DNA of 64,000 bases from an uncultured Planctomycetaceae bacterium (lineage in GTDB: Bacteria; Planctomycetota; Planctomycetia; Pirellulales; Pirellulaceae). Location: positions 1-64,000 of the forward strand of contig CALMEE010000101.1 in NCBI GenBank assembly GCA_937862885.1, given 5' to 3'. The notes beneath the pieces are model-generated. The model saw only the letters and a program-made list of their open reading frames with translations, had not been told where the DNA came from and searched no databases. How positions within the stretch are numbered: the stretch's first letter is position 1; each line of letters starts with the position of its first letter. The translations under genes were made by a program, and so were the position numbers. Positions 24,789 through 36,300 of the stretch are shown piece after piece.

Positions 24789-27674
24789 TTAACGGAGCAT
24801 TAACTTGATGGCCGCAGAGAAATATTCTTTCGCAGATTCCAATGCCTTTTGGATGTTTTCAGGTTGTTTGCCCCCGGCCTGCGCTAAGTCGGGTTTGCCA
24901 CCCCCGCCGCCACCCACTAATGGCGAGACCTGTTTCACCCATTCGCCGGCGCTCAGGCCGCGCTCGACCAATTCGCGACTCAAACCTGCAACGAGAATCA
25001 CTTTGTCGCTGCCGATCGCAGTCGCCAGAAACACGGCAGCCCGTTGTTCAGATTTTCTAATTTGATCGATCAGTCGTCGCAACAAATCAGGGCTGCCATT
25101 GGGGATTTCGGCGACGATCAATTTTGTATCATCAACGGTTTCAGCGGCGGCGATCAGGGATTCGACTGAAACTTTGGGTGAATCTGCTTGTTTTTCCAAT
25201 TCCTGCTGACAAACCGCAAACTCAGCCAACATCGACTCAAGGCGTTGCGCAAGTTCGAATGGTTTGACGTTAAGCATGCGAGCAGCGTCGCGCAACTTAC
25301 TTCGCACTGCAGGATAATCCAGAGACTCCTTGGTTGTGTGTTTGCCTTTTGCTAGTCGTTGCAAACTGAAGCTGCCACCGCCTGCAGCGATAAGTTTTCG
25401 AATCGCTTTGAGATTATTCGACAACTGGTGGACAAATTCCGGAAGTTCATTGACGGCGCACCCCAATAATTCAGCCGCGCGATCGGCCGTCTTGATGGTT
25501 AGGTGAGCGTGCTCTTTGGCCTTGTGACCGGTGAGCGCGACGATGCGTCGTGTACCCGCCGAAATATTCTCTTCTGACACGAGTTCCATCGCGATGATTT
25601 CACGCGTATTTCGCAAATGCGTTCCACCGCATAGTTCCTTACTGAACGCGCCGATGGAAACCATGCGCACTGGGTCAGGATACTTCTCGCCGAACAGCAT
25701 CATGGCACCTAGTTTCTTGGCTTCGGCAATGGGCAACACTTGTGCGCGAATTTCCGCCTGTTCGTCCAAGCGCTCTGCGCAGCGCGATTCGATAAGTTGC
25801 AACTGTTCCTCGGAAACGGCCTGTTGATTCGTAAAGTCGAAGCGCAGCCAGTCGTCGGTCACTTTCGAACCTCGTTGCTGTGCATGCTTCCCGAGTTCAG
25901 CCTGCAATTCAGCATGCAAGACATGGGTAGCTGAATGGGCACGCTGAATCGCCTCTCGCCGTTCAGTATCAACGCTTGCGGTCACGGCATCTCCCCGGTC
26001 CACGCGACCGTGCTCCACAAAGCCGTAGTGTACAATCAGATCGCCCGCCTTTTGCGTGTCGACAACATGAAAAACGCCGCGCGGCCCGATGATTTTACCC
26101 GTATCACCAACTTGCCCTCCAGATTCAGCATAGAAGGGGGTTCGCGCCAAAACAATTTGTGACATTGCTGTGTCCGCTTCGCCAGGCGTTCGCTCGTGCA
26201 GTTTCTCAACCTCAATTTCTGATGGCTCGCCGCCAACTGGCCCACGCTCACTGTTCGTTTCGCCAATTGTTTGGGTTGTAATGATTCCAGAAATTTCAGT
26301 ATCAGCGGTCAGAGATTCGTATCCAACGAATTCAGTTGACTGAACTCGCTTCTTAATTTGATCGAGTGGTCCAAAATCACCCATGACAATTTTGCCAAAG
26401 GTGTTGGAAACTTCCTTGTGTTTTTGTTCGGCAGCATGATATCCATCCCAATCGAATGATGCGTCACGTTCACTGGCGATTTGTTCAAACAATTCTGGAG
26501 GAACACCATGGGTTTGATAGAGATCAAAAGCCTCGTTGCCGGGCACTATTTTCGTGTGCGATTGATTCAAGGATGCGAAGATTGCTTCGATTCGTTCCAG
26601 ACCAACATCTAAGGTCGCCAGGAATTGCTCTTCCTCCGCTTTGATACCGCGGGCAACTCGATCGGCTGTATCGAGCAATTCAGGATAGGGCTCACGCATT
26701 GCCTCAACAACCGCCGGTACTAAACGATACAGAAACGGCTCTCGCATTCCCATTTGATGCCCGTCCAGAACCGCGCGACGCAATAAGCGCTTGACGACAT
26801 AGCGTTCCTTATTTGCGCCCGGGTAAACATTTTCGTGCACGCAAAATGTGCAAGCTCGAATATGGTCCGTGATCCGCCGCATGCGCCGGCCATCGTCGGA
26901 TGAGGGATCGTATTGCTTCGAGCACACATCCGCTACCGCATCCACAATTGGACGCAGGATATCGATGTGGTAATTCGTTTCGACTCCCTGCATTGTCGCG
27001 GCAATCCGTTCCAGTCCCATGCCCGTGTCAATGTTCTTGCTGGGCAGCGGAACTAGATTATTGGGTGGAGCGCCTTGGCGATTGAATTGCGTAAACACAA
27101 GGTTCCAAATTTCGACTTCTTTACCGCTATCAGGATGAAAAAAGATCTCACTGCACGGACCGCAGACGCCATCAGGGCCTTCGGTGGGCGCGCCTGCTGG
27201 CCAAAAATTATCGTATTCATCCATCCGCGTAATTCGGCTTGCAGCTAATCCAATTTCCTTGTTCCAGATATCGTAAGCCTCGTCGTCATCCAGATAGACG
27301 GTAACGGTAAGGCGGTTCGGATCAATGGCTAACCAACGTTTGTCGGTCAAAAATTCCCATGCCCAGTGGATCGCCTCGCGTTTGAAATAGTCGCCAAAAC
27401 TGAAATTTCCCAACATCTCAAAAAAAGTGTGGTGGTATGCCGTTCGACCTACATTGTCGATATCGCCGGTCCGCAAACATGTTTGGCATGAAGTCGCGCG
27501 CGTGAACTCCAATTTGACTTTACCCAAGAAGTGATCCTTGAATTGATTCATGCCGGCCGGCGTGAACAACACGGAAGGGTCCCAAGTAGGTACAAGCACA
27601 TCGCTGGGGCAAAGCTTATGCCCTTTGAGTTGAAAAAACTCAAGATATTTTTGTCGAATCTCGTTTGTCTTCAT
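24789..27674 (-). CDS. alaS: Alanyl-tRNA synthetase
   Basis: From ATG at 27674 (MKTNEIRQKYLEFF) the enzyme has 961 residues. The catalytic core includes TPAGMNQFKDHFLG and NVGRTAYHHTFFEMLGNFSFGDYF. The editing domain shows HSATHVLHAEL and CGGTHLRNT, and the C-terminal part contains LVGGGGGGKPDLAQAGG. It charges tRNA-Ala and hydrolyses mischarged Ser/Gly. The protein is about 80 residues longer than the usual 880, partly because of an acidic insertion near residue 500 in the segment before the TPFYAESGGQVG block. The 15 extra codons upstream of 27674 are not family-like. Confidence 0.95.
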   Translation of the reverse strand: MKTNEIRQKYLEFFQLKGHKLCPSDVLVPTWDPSVLFTPAGMNQFKDHFLGKVKLEFTRATSCQTCLRTGDIDNVGRTAYHHTFFEMLGNFSFGDYFKREAIHWAWEFLTDKRWLAIDPNRLTVTVYLDDDEAYDIWNKEIGLAASRITRMDEYDNFWPAGAPTEGPDGVCGPCSEIFFHPDSGKEVEIWNLVFTQFNRQGAPPNNLVPLPSKNIDTGMGLERIAATMQGVETNYHIDILRPIVDAVADVCSKQYDPSSDDGRRMRRITDHIRACTFCVHENVYPGANKERYVVKRLLRRAVLDGHQMGMREPFLYRLVPAVVEAMREPYPELLDTADRVARGIKAEEEQFLATLDVGLERIEAIFASLNQSHTKIVPGNEAFDLYQTHGVPPELFEQIASERDASFDWDGYHAAEQKHKEVSNTFGKIVMGDFGPLDQIKKRVQSTEFVGYESLTADTEISGIITTQTIGETNSERGPVGGEPSEIEVEKLHERTPGEADTAMSQIVLARTPFYAESGGQVGDTGKIIGPRGVFHVVDTQKAGDLIVHYGFVEHGRVDRGDAVTASVDTERREAIQRAHSATHVLHAELQAELGKHAQQRGSKVTDDWLRFDFTNQQAVSEEQLQLIESRCAERLDEQAEIRAQVLPIAEAKKLGAMMLFGEKYPDPVRMVSIGAFSKELCGGTHLRNTREIIAMELVSEENISAGTRRIVALTGHKAKEHAHLTIKTADRAAELLGCAVNELPEFVHQLSNNLKAIRKLIAAGGGSFSLQRLAKGKHTTKESLDYPAVRSKLRDAARMLNVKPFELAQRLESMLAEFAVCQQELEKQADSPKVSVESLIAAAETVDDTKLIVAEIPNGSPDLLRRLIDQIRKSEQRAAVFLATAIGSDKVILVAGLSRELVERGLSAGEWVKQVSPLVGGGGGGKPDLAQAGGKQPENIQKALESAKEYFSAAIKLMLR

Positions 27675-28083
27675 TGATACTAAATGCAGTAGAAGTGATA
27701 GCTTTCGCCCTGATGTCAAATGCTGTTACTCCAATCAAAAGATCAATCAGGGCTTGGCAATAATTCTAGTCGATTGGCACAGTTTTGGTTAGAGTGAAAC
27801 GCAAGTCACATTTTTCACTCCTTTTTTGGCCAATTCTCAGGATCAATTCGTTAAACGCGAAAATCGGCGACAGTTCAATTGGGCTGATTAAGTGAACCTA
27901 AATTCCTCGACCAGTTCCTGTGCATGCGCATCACGCCAATTTTCACTTGGCTCGAATTGCCAGACTCTCTCAGTATGCAAACCGCCCTGGCCAAACTCGG
28001 GGATCTTCTGGTAAGCTACCTGGGCACATGGTCGACGGCTTTTTGAAACGTCGGACGGGTATTTTTATCGCTTGGTACGGTTC
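27675..28083. other. Divergent intergenic region alaS/DUF1573
   Basis: About 400 bases carrying both divergent promoters. No T-box or other riboswitch was recognised. Two frames (27920-28174 plus, 27970-28347 minus) are shadows. Confidence 0.5.
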
Positions 28084-29145
28084 ATGCAACGTTGTTTTAA
28101 GATTTCTGCGGACTCGGCGCCTGCGGCTCACCGAACATCCTTTTTCGCCAACCATTTTTTGTCCCTCTGTTTGATAGCAACCGCGTTCAACGCAATTATA
28201 GCTGGTTCCACATGCTGCGCCCAAAAGTGGGCGACAGATATGTTCGAAACACGGGTTCATGATTTCGGCACAGTTGCGAGCGGCAGCGATGCCGAATTCC
28301 GTTTTGTGCTCGAGAACAAGTACGTCGAAGACGTGCAAATCAGCCACGTCGTATCTAGCTGTGGCTGTGCGTCACCATCAATCGAAAAACAAACTTTGAA
28401 GACCTGGGAAAAAGGAGCAATCGTCGCCAAGTTTAACACGCGCACCTTTCGAGGTCATAAATCAGCCACGATACGCGTTGCGTTTACCAAGCCCTATCCT
28501 GCAGAGGTTCAACTGCAAATCCGAGGCAATATTCTCGGTGACTTGTCTTTTCAACCTGGAATCATCGAGTTTGGTGAAGTCCAACAGTCCGAGAAAAAAC
28601 GCGTCAGCTTGAAAATTATTAAACAGGGTTCACCGAATTGGCGCATTCAAGACGTGCGAAGCACCTTTGCCAATGTCAAAGTCGGTTTGCGCGAGACGTT
28701 GCGCAATCGAGAGCAGGTTCAATACGATATGATCGTGGAATTACAGGAGGATGCTCCGGCTGGGTTTATCAACGGGGAATTGCATATTGTCACAAACGAC
28801 CCGGCATCGCTGACTGTCCCCATAAATTTCAATGGCCGAGTCGTTCCCGCGCTTGCTGTTGGCTCAGAAGTCTTAGCTTTGGGTACAGTGAAACCCCATC
28901 AAGTCATCGAAAAACGAATTGTTTTGAGGGCGCAAGTTCCCTTTCGCGTGACACAAATCGAGTCCGATGACAATAGTTTGAAAATCGAAGGGGGGCAGCA
29001 AGAGAATCGAACTCAAATTCTGTCCGTGAAGTACACTCCCAATGGCAAGTTGGGAATCCATGAATGCCACGCGTTGATTCATACCGACCTGGGTTCCCAA
29101 GCTATTGGTAAAGTAACCATGGTCGCTTCAGTCGAACCCGATTAA
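28084..29145 (+). CDS. Secreted DUF1573-family protein
   Basis: The 353-residue product from ATG at 28084 has a signal segment (FLSLCLIATAFNAIIAGSTCCA) and then an immunoglobulin-like DUF1573 domain. Its hallmark is HDFGTVASGSDAEFRFVLENKY followed by VVSSCGCASPS, and a second Ig-like repeat contains the FGEVQQSEKKRVSLKII segment. The paired Cys in SSCGC is typical. The family is abundant in planctomycetes and Bacteroidota, with no proven function. A TTG at 28072 is a weaker start. No partner gene is close. Confidence 0.85.
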   Translation: MQRCFKISADSAPAAHRTSFFANHFLSLCLIATAFNAIIAGSTCCAQKWATDMFETRVHDFGTVASGSDAEFRFVLENKYVEDVQISHVVSSCGCASPSIEKQTLKTWEKGAIVAKFNTRTFRGHKSATIRVAFTKPYPAEVQLQIRGNILGDLSFQPGIIEFGEVQQSEKKRVSLKIIKQGSPNWRIQDVRSTFANVKVGLRETLRNREQVQYDMIVELQEDAPAGFINGELHIVTNDPASLTVPINFNGRVVPALAVGSEVLALGTVKPHQVIEKRIVLRAQVPFRVTQIESDDNSLKIEGGQQENRTQILSVKYTPNGKLGIHECHALIHTDLGSQAIGKVTMVASVEPD

Positions 29146-29690
29146 TGACTTCTTTTCATTGCCGCCTGCCTCTCAGCCTGCCCAAACATTGCGTCATTTA
29201 GCACCAGTCATGCCACGCGATTTTGTTCTTATTGCGCGTCGAGATTTGGGCTCCTATCGGCCAACCGCAACTGGCCAAACGACAATATACGTGAGCGCTC
29301 AACGTCCGGCATCTACATCCATTGTCTACGGGGAGTAACCTCCTGCACAATTCCCTAATTTCTGCATGGGCGTTAATCCGCCATTCGTTACAAACTGTCC
29401 GGGAATTCCAGGTGACGCTCGTTATTCTTCAATTAGATTGTAGAGAAACCGCCATTAAACATGTTATGAAGTTGGTCCGTGGCGATTCAGTTACAAACGC
29501 GTTAAAGTTGTAACGTCTTCATCCGTTAGGGCAGTTCGGAAAAGGCAATCGCAAATCTGATTTGTGGATTGAAGCCATGGAGCAGTGCCGCCCTGAGACG
29601 CATCAAATAAACACGTCCGAGGCTTGCTGGTCGCGAACGTTTGGATTCCAAAAGTCTGATAAATCTATCGAATATTTAAAAGGCAGCAAT
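29146..29690. other. Intergenic region before the BNR-repeat gene
   Basis: About 540 bases. The downstream frame is open from 29562, but residues before 29691 are not family-like. No conserved RNA, repeat or clear promoter was recognised. Confidence 0.5.
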
Positions 29691-32600
29691 ATGTCGAAAC
29701 TAACACCACGATTTTTTGCGTTGACGTTAACTTATGTTTTCGCGACACACGCGCTAGCCCAGGACTCCGATACACCTGCGGATCCGGCTCCAGGAATCAA
29801 CTCGGGCTTGGTTTCACCGCTGAAATTCCGCAGTATTGGTCCGGCATTGATGTCTGGTCGAATTGGCGACATTGCGATTGATCCAGTACACCGATCGACT
29901 TGGTATGTGGCGGTCGCTTCCGGTGGTGTTTGGAAAACAACGAACGCCGGAGTAACATTTGCGCCGATTTTTGATGGCTACGGTTCGTACTCTATTGGTT
30001 GCGTGGCCGTTGATCCTCGGGATCGGCACACGGTATGGGCGGGAACTGGAGAAAACAATTCACAGCGCAGTGTTGGCTACGGAGACGGCTTATATAAATC
30101 GACGGACGGAGGGCAATCATTTGCGCGCGTCGGTTTAGCTGACAGCGAACATATCGGCATGATCGCCATTCATCCGCAGGATAGCAATACGGTGTTTGTA
30201 GCGGCCCAGGGACCACTTTGGCGCGACGGTGGCGACCGTGGGCTCTACAAAACAACTGACGGCGGCAAGACTTGGTCCAAAATTCTCGACATCAGCCCGA
30301 TGACGGGGATAAACGAAGTTCACATCGACCCGACGAATCCTCAAATCATGTATGCTTCAGCCTACCAACGCCGTCGCCATACATGGGTTCTGATTAATGG
30401 TGGTCCCGAGTCGGCGATCTACAAGTCGACCGATGGTGGAAACAGTTGGCGAAAGATAAATCGAGGGCTTCCCAGTAACGACATGGGAAAAATCGGCATG
30501 GGAATTTCGCCCGTCAACCCGGAGGTCGTTTACGCCTTAGTGGAAGCCGCTGATGGGCAAAGTGGCTTCTTCCGCAGCACCAATCGCGGCGAGACATGGG
30601 AAAAGATGAGCGGCTATATCTCTGATAGTCCTCAATATTATAACGAAATTGTCTGCTGCCCTCACAACGTCAATCGAATTTATTCGCTCGATACCTATAC
30701 GATGGTCAGCGAAGATGGGGGAGCAACGTTTGTCCAACTTGGCGAGAGTGATAAACACGTCGACAACCACGCTCTGATTATTGATCCGCTTGACGAGAAC
30801 CACTTGTTGTTCGGTTGCGACGGCGGGCTGTATGAGACTTGGGATCGTGGCAAGACTTATGACTACAAACAAAACTTGCCTGTCACTCAATTTTACAAGA
30901 TTGCTGTTTCCAATGACCAACCCTTCTATTATGTCTACGGAGGTACTCAAGATAATGCCACCCAAGGTGGTCCTTCTCGAACCAACAACACGCACGGCAT
31001 TCGTAACAGCGACTGGTTCATCACCGTTTTCGGCGACGGCTTCAAACCAGCCGTCGATCCGGATGATCCAGATACGGTGTACTCGCAATGGCAATATGGA
31101 GGGCTTGTACGGTTTAATCGCAAAACTGGGGAGACCGTCGACATAAAGCCACGCGAGGAGAATGATGGACCTCCATTACGATGGAATTGGGACGCTGCCT
31201 TGATGATTTCGCCACATAATACGAGGCGAATCTATTTCGCTGCCCAAATGTTGTTCCGCAGTGATGATCGAGGAGACAATTGGACAGCCGTTAGCCCCGA
31301 TTTGACGCGCCAAATTGATCGCAATCAACTGAAAGTCATGGGACGTATTTGGGGTGTGGACACCGTAGCCAAGAATGCTTCGACTTCGCTTTACGGCAAC
31401 ATTGTATCCGTAGAAGAATCGCCGCTAGTGGAAGGGCTTTTGTACGTGGGCACAGATGATGGCTTGGTGCAAATCAGCGAAGATGGCGGTGAGACTTGGC
31501 GGCGCGTCGATCGGTTCGGAACACTCGATGTTCCAGAATTCGGCTACATCAATGATATTGAAGCCGATTTGCATGATCCGGATACCGTTTACGTTGCCAT
31601 CAATAATCATAAGCGAGGGGACTTCAGACCTTACATTGTCAAGTCCGCGGACCGTGGACAAACTTGGCAAAAAATCAGTGGCGATCTGCCCGATCGGGGA
31701 AGCGTTTACTGTTTGAAGCAAGATCATGTCAATTCTCGTTTGCTGTTTTGCGGTACCGAATTCGCTTGTTATTTCAGCATCGATGGCGGCGAAAAATGGA
31801 TTGCCCTCAAAACTGGCTTGCCAACCATCGCCGTCCGTGACATGGAAATACAGCGTCGCGAAGACGATCTGGTTTTGGGCACATTTGGACGAGGGATTTA
31901 TATCCTAGATGACTACTCGGCACTGCGCGAATTGAGCCCCGAGCTGTTGGAAACAAATCACATGTTCCCGATCCGCAAGAGTTGGATGTACCAAGTCGTA
32001 ACGACATTGGGCGTACCCGGCAGGGCTTTCCAAGGCACAAATTTTTATACCGCACCGAACCCTGACTTCGGAACGACATTCACATTCCACATAAAAGATG
32101 AATTGAAGACAATCAAATCGGAGCGACAACGCAAGGATCGACAATTGAACGCAGCGGGCAAAGATGTACCGTATCCATCTTGGGAGGAATTGAAGGCCGA
32201 AGATCGCGAAGTTGAACCCACGCGCTGGCTGACGATTCGCGATTCGGCAGGCAATGTTGTGCGCAGGCTTCCTACGTCGACAGGCAAAGGAATTGTGAGG
32301 GCTCAATGGGACTTCCGGCACGCTGGTGCTGCTGGCGGTGGCCGACGCCGTGGTGGTGGAAGCGGCCCCATCGCCTTGCCGGGCACTTATACCGTCGAGT
32401 TGTCACAAATGGTCGATGGCGTGATCACCGATTTGATCGGCCAAACCGAATTCCAAATCGAACCGCTAACCTTCAGTGACACCAGCGAACCAGATCGCCA
32501 GGCAATTCTGGAGTTCTGTCAGCGTGTTTTGAAACTGGGTAATGCCGTGACCGCAGCCACGCAACTCGCCAGCGATGCAACCGATCAGTTGAGCGCAGCC

Positions 32601-32966
32601 GAAGCATTGACGCGGACTGCTGCGGAAGTTGATCCAAGTATCTGGCGTCGGATTCGTGACCTGCAATTGCGTCTGCTGGACGTTCAGGAAAAATTCACAG
32701 GCGACCCGACACGTACCCGTCGCAACGAGGACGCCATGCCCGGCCTGCAGAGCCGACTGGCAACGGCGATGATGGGCGCGATGGGCAGCACAACTGGACC
32801 CACCGGTACCCACGAGCGACAATACGTAATCGCTGGTGAGGAGTTTGAAGCAACGCTCGCGGAATTGAATCAATTGCTGCAACAAGAGATTCCAGACTTG
32901 TTGCGCGACCTCGATGCCGCCGGAGCACCTTGGACACCAGGGCGGCCTATTCCGGATTGGAAATAG
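29691..32966 (+). CDS. Secreted BNR/Asp-box (sortilin-like) beta-propeller protein
   Basis: From ATG at 29691 the 1091-residue protein has a signal peptide (FFALTLTYVFATHALA) followed by at least nine Asp-box motifs of the S-x-D-G-G-x-T/S-W/F type, for example KSTDGGQSF, KTTDGGKTW, KSTDGGNSW, SEDGGETW and SIDGGEKW. These form one or two beta-propellers, as in VPS10/sortilin and glycosidase-like proteins. The C-terminal 280 residues are charged/helical with no recognised fold. Such proteins are common in planctomycetes; a hydrolase activity is not shown. The longer frame to 29562 adds 43 non-signal residues and is rejected. Confidence 0.85.
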   Translation: MSKLTPRFFALTLTYVFATHALAQDSDTPADPAPGINSGLVSPLKFRSIGPALMSGRIGDIAIDPVHRSTWYVAVASGGVWKTTNAGVTFAPIFDGYGSYSIGCVAVDPRDRHTVWAGTGENNSQRSVGYGDGLYKSTDGGQSFARVGLADSEHIGMIAIHPQDSNTVFVAAQGPLWRDGGDRGLYKTTDGGKTWSKILDISPMTGINEVHIDPTNPQIMYASAYQRRRHTWVLINGGPESAIYKSTDGGNSWRKINRGLPSNDMGKIGMGISPVNPEVVYALVEAADGQSGFFRSTNRGETWEKMSGYISDSPQYYNEIVCCPHNVNRIYSLDTYTMVSEDGGATFVQLGESDKHVDNHALIIDPLDENHLLFGCDGGLYETWDRGKTYDYKQNLPVTQFYKIAVSNDQPFYYVYGGTQDNATQGGPSRTNNTHGIRNSDWFITVFGDGFKPAVDPDDPDTVYSQWQYGGLVRFNRKTGETVDIKPREENDGPPLRWNWDAALMISPHNTRRIYFAAQMLFRSDDRGDNWTAVSPDLTRQIDRNQLKVMGRIWGVDTVAKNASTSLYGNIVSVEESPLVEGLLYVGTDDGLVQISEDGGETWRRVDRFGTLDVPEFGYINDIEADLHDPDTVYVAINNHKRGDFRPYIVKSADRGQTWQKISGDLPDRGSVYCLKQDHVNSRLLFCGTEFACYFSIDGGEKWIALKTGLPTIAVRDMEIQRREDDLVLGTFGRGIYILDDYSALRELSPELLETNHMFPIRKSWMYQVVTTLGVPGRAFQGTNFYTAPNPDFGTTFTFHIKDELKTIKSERQRKDRQLNAAGKDVPYPSWEELKAEDREVEPTRWLTIRDSAGNVVRRLPTSTGKGIVRAQWDFRHAGAAGGGRRRGGGSGPIALPGTYTVELSQMVDGVITDLIGQTEFQIEPLTFSDTSEPDRQAILEFCQRVLKLGNAVTAATQLASDATDQLSAAEALTRTAAEVDPSIWRRIRDLQLRLLDVQEKFTGDPTRTRRNEDAMPGLQSRLATAMMGAMGSTTGPTGTHERQYVIAGEEFEATLAELNQLLQQEIPDLLRDLDAAGAPWTPGRPIPDWK

Positions 32967-33348
32967 TCAATTTTCTCTTCGCGATTCTGTTGACAATGTG
33001 TTTTGCATTTTGCGACGGTACGACCATCGCTTGCCGTCGCAATGCAAGACAACGTTTTTCGTCAGCCGATCCGTTACGCCAAGCTAGTGCAGGCGAAGAC
33101 GTACCGAGATTGGTAAATGTCGTTCCAAAAAATCCAAATGAAAAACGACATGCCATTTCGTGGCAGAATAATTGGGGCCAAACCAATGAACGAATCGGAA
33201 ATTTAGGACGTTGGGGAACCCAAAATGCCATTTTATCGTTGGTTGGGTTAACAAAATAACGGTTTAGACGTCTATAATTAAGGCGACCGACTGCTCTTTT
33301 GTCGATAGGACAATATCGATTCGTTAGCCTGGCCAAATTCCGAAAAGC
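32967..33348. other. Intergenic region with a promoter, no gene
   Basis: About 380 bases. No conserved ORF. A TATAAT-type promoter candidate lies at 33248-33278 (separate entry). Confidence 0.5.
33248..33278 (+). promoter_or_regulatory. Candidate sigma-70 promoter of the polar-repeat membrane protein
   Basis: TTAACA (33248-33253) and a consensus TATAAT (33273-33278) are separated by 19 bases and stand 70 bases before the ATG at 33349. The spacer is slightly long and the -35 box is two bases off consensus. Confidence 0.5.
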
Positions 33349-36300
33349 ATGTCTCAAACAACATCAACAACCCTCAAGAGTACCGCTTCGCAAGCTGAAT
33401 CATTTATTGATAAACAGCTGAACAAGACTGGCGCGCATGTCGTGGCCATGGATGTCTTGGCGGGAGTAATGATATTGGCCTGCGGAGTACTCTTGTGGCT
33501 CTTGATCGTGGCGTTGATCGATGCGTGGGTCATTGAACTTAACGTAGCGGCGCGCACCGTAACACTTGGTTTGCTGTTGGTTGGCGTGGCAGGATTCAGT
33601 TATAAGTATTTCTGGCCACTCGTCTATCGCCGTTTGAATCCGGCATACGCGGCCAAGATGATCGAGGAAGGACGCGGAGGATTACGAAATAGTCTAATCA
33701 ACTATCTTTCAATTAAGGAATCCGCCGCGCAGGGCGCTTCCAGGGCTGTTGTCCTGGAAATGGAGAGCCAAGCCGCCAAACACTTGCGGGAGATTCCAGT
33801 CGAGTCAACGATTGACCGCTCGAACATTATTCGGTTGGGGGTTTTTCTCACGGTCATTGTTTCTTTGTTCGGCGCTTATAAGCTACTCTCACCAAAAGAC
33901 CCATTTCAAACGGTTGCCAGAATTCTCGCACCGACATCCAAGATTTCACGCCCGGCGCGTGTGATAATTGTGGAAGTCGACCCCGGCGATACGGAAGTTC
34001 TGTTTGGTGAATCGCTCCTCGTCAATACGTTGATTGAGGGGACACTAACACAACCACCTGAATTGGTCTTTTCCACGCGTGATGGTCAAATCCTGAACCG
34101 CAGTCTGGAAATGACACCAACCGAAAACCGTAACCGATATCAGGTCGAGTTGAGTACGGGCGTTAATGGAATCCAACAGGACTTGCGCTACTTTGTACGG
34201 GCCGGCGACGGACGTTCCTCCACTTATGACATACGGGTCAAATCTGCGGCCACGATTACCGTCAGCCAAATGACATTGTCACCCCCTGGTTACACCGAGT
34301 TTCCTCAATCCACATTGTTTGGGCAAGGAGAAGTAGAAGCCTACGAAGGGACAAAGGTCACCATTGTGGCTGACGCCAATGTGCCATTGCAATCGGCCAA
34401 TATCGAATTGCTCAATGATCGTCCGCTCGATAATAACGGAAACATTCGTGTTGTCGAGCGAATCATAATGCAAACAAACGATCGTTCGGCCACGGGCAGC
34501 TTCATCCTGCAATTTGGCGATGGAGGAGGCCAAAGGATGAGCCACTATCGTTTGACATTCCGCGATGAACAAGGAAGGCTAACCGAAGGGCGAACACGTT
34601 ACCCGATTCGAATAATTCCTGATCTACCTCCGCAAATCGCAATTACTCAACCCGTCGACGACATTGTGCGCTTGCCGGTCAACTCGCAGCTTCGCGTGGC
34701 CATCCGGGCCATCGATCAAGATTTTCGCATTTCGAGAATCCAGTTTCGTTTGGACCAGCGGGGCCAAGCAAAAGTAAACCAAGCTCTGGACTTGCAACAA
34801 CAACCTGACGGACAGGTCTCGGCAAGTTTTACCATCGTTCCCAGGTTGCTCGGCTTACAAGTTGGAGACCAAGCCGTCTTCTACGCAACCGCATTCGATA
34901 ACCGCGTTTCTGCCTTAACGGGCGTCCTTGACCCAAACCAAGATGTAAGTCGCATCATCACGGTGGAAATCGTCGACGCACAAGGTGAATCGCAAGATGA
35001 CAAGGTCGAGGAACAGCAGCAATCAGCTAGCCAGGAGCAGTCCGACGAATCACAACCTCAGTCAGGCAATGAAGGTGACGGTGATTCTGACTCTCAACAA
35101 GATGCAGATTCTGACGAAGGAAACAAAGACCAACAAGGGAAAGGTGATGCGGGCCAAGATTCGCAGGCATCACAGGATTACGCTGGCCAAGAGGGGGATC
35201 CTTCCTCAAAGCAAGACCAAAAATCGGATGGGAAAGAATCCGAAAGTCAGCAAGCGTCCAAGAGCGGTGAAGATCCTGCTCAGTCTGACTCGAATTCACA
35301 GAAAAAAGAACAACCATCCGAGCGCACGGCCGCTGACGGCGAGTCTACCGATGAACAAACGGCCGCAGACCAAGGTGGCTCACGCCCTAGCGACCAGGGT
35401 GCGCAGCGCTCGGATACCAAGAGCGGCGGAACATCACAAGACTCTAGCGGCAATGGGGCTGATTCAGCGCGTGCGACCGGGAATCAAGGTGGAAGCGACC
35501 AGGCACAGCCACGTCAGCAGAACGACATTCCTGACGGCGACGTTTCCGCTGATGATGGAAGGGGGGAGAACGTTCAACCCCTTGATCGAGATGCGCATGC
35601 CGGAGAACGCTTTGAACGGCTGTTGGAAAAACTCCAAGATATGCAGCAACAGGAAAGTAAAAATGACGGCAGTTCGTCTGACCGTACAGAAGCAACTGAT
35701 TCTCAGGAAACGATCTCCAGAGACTCAAAAGACGACGACACGAATCGCCGCCAGACAACTGATGATGAGTCCTCTGACTCTCCGCGCAACGATGGCGACC
35801 AGCAGCCCTCCGATCGTCAACCAAATGGATCGGAAATGACAAATCAAACTGCGAATGATCAGCGGGATGGTACGAGAGATCGTGACTCCGAGAATGAACA
35901 AGGCGACCAAACAAATGACAACCTCGCACGATCAGAAACCCAGCGAAATGATCAAACATCTGAAACCACGGAAGGAGCACACGGGGGCAATGATTCGGAT
36001 GGTGAAGCCAACGCCAAGCGGTCGCAAGATCAAGATATGAAGCATGCCACCGATGGGAAACAGGATTCGCAAGCGCGTGAGACTGGAGAAGATAGTCGTG
36101 GCGACGATTCCAAAAATGCACAATCTGGAACCGATCAGGCCGAAGATCAGGGGGCTGGTCGCTCGTCATTGAATGATGACACGAATCAGGCGGCCACAGA
36201 TCAGCAAAGTGACGGTCAAAAACATCGTGAACAGGGTGCTCCAAATGATGCAGGGGCGACCGATCAACCAAGAGATGACGGAAGTCAACAGACGAGGCCT

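Noticed and set aside
34985-35839. 284-codon off-frame open frame
   Set aside because: Same cause: repetitive polar codons in the real frame leave another frame open.
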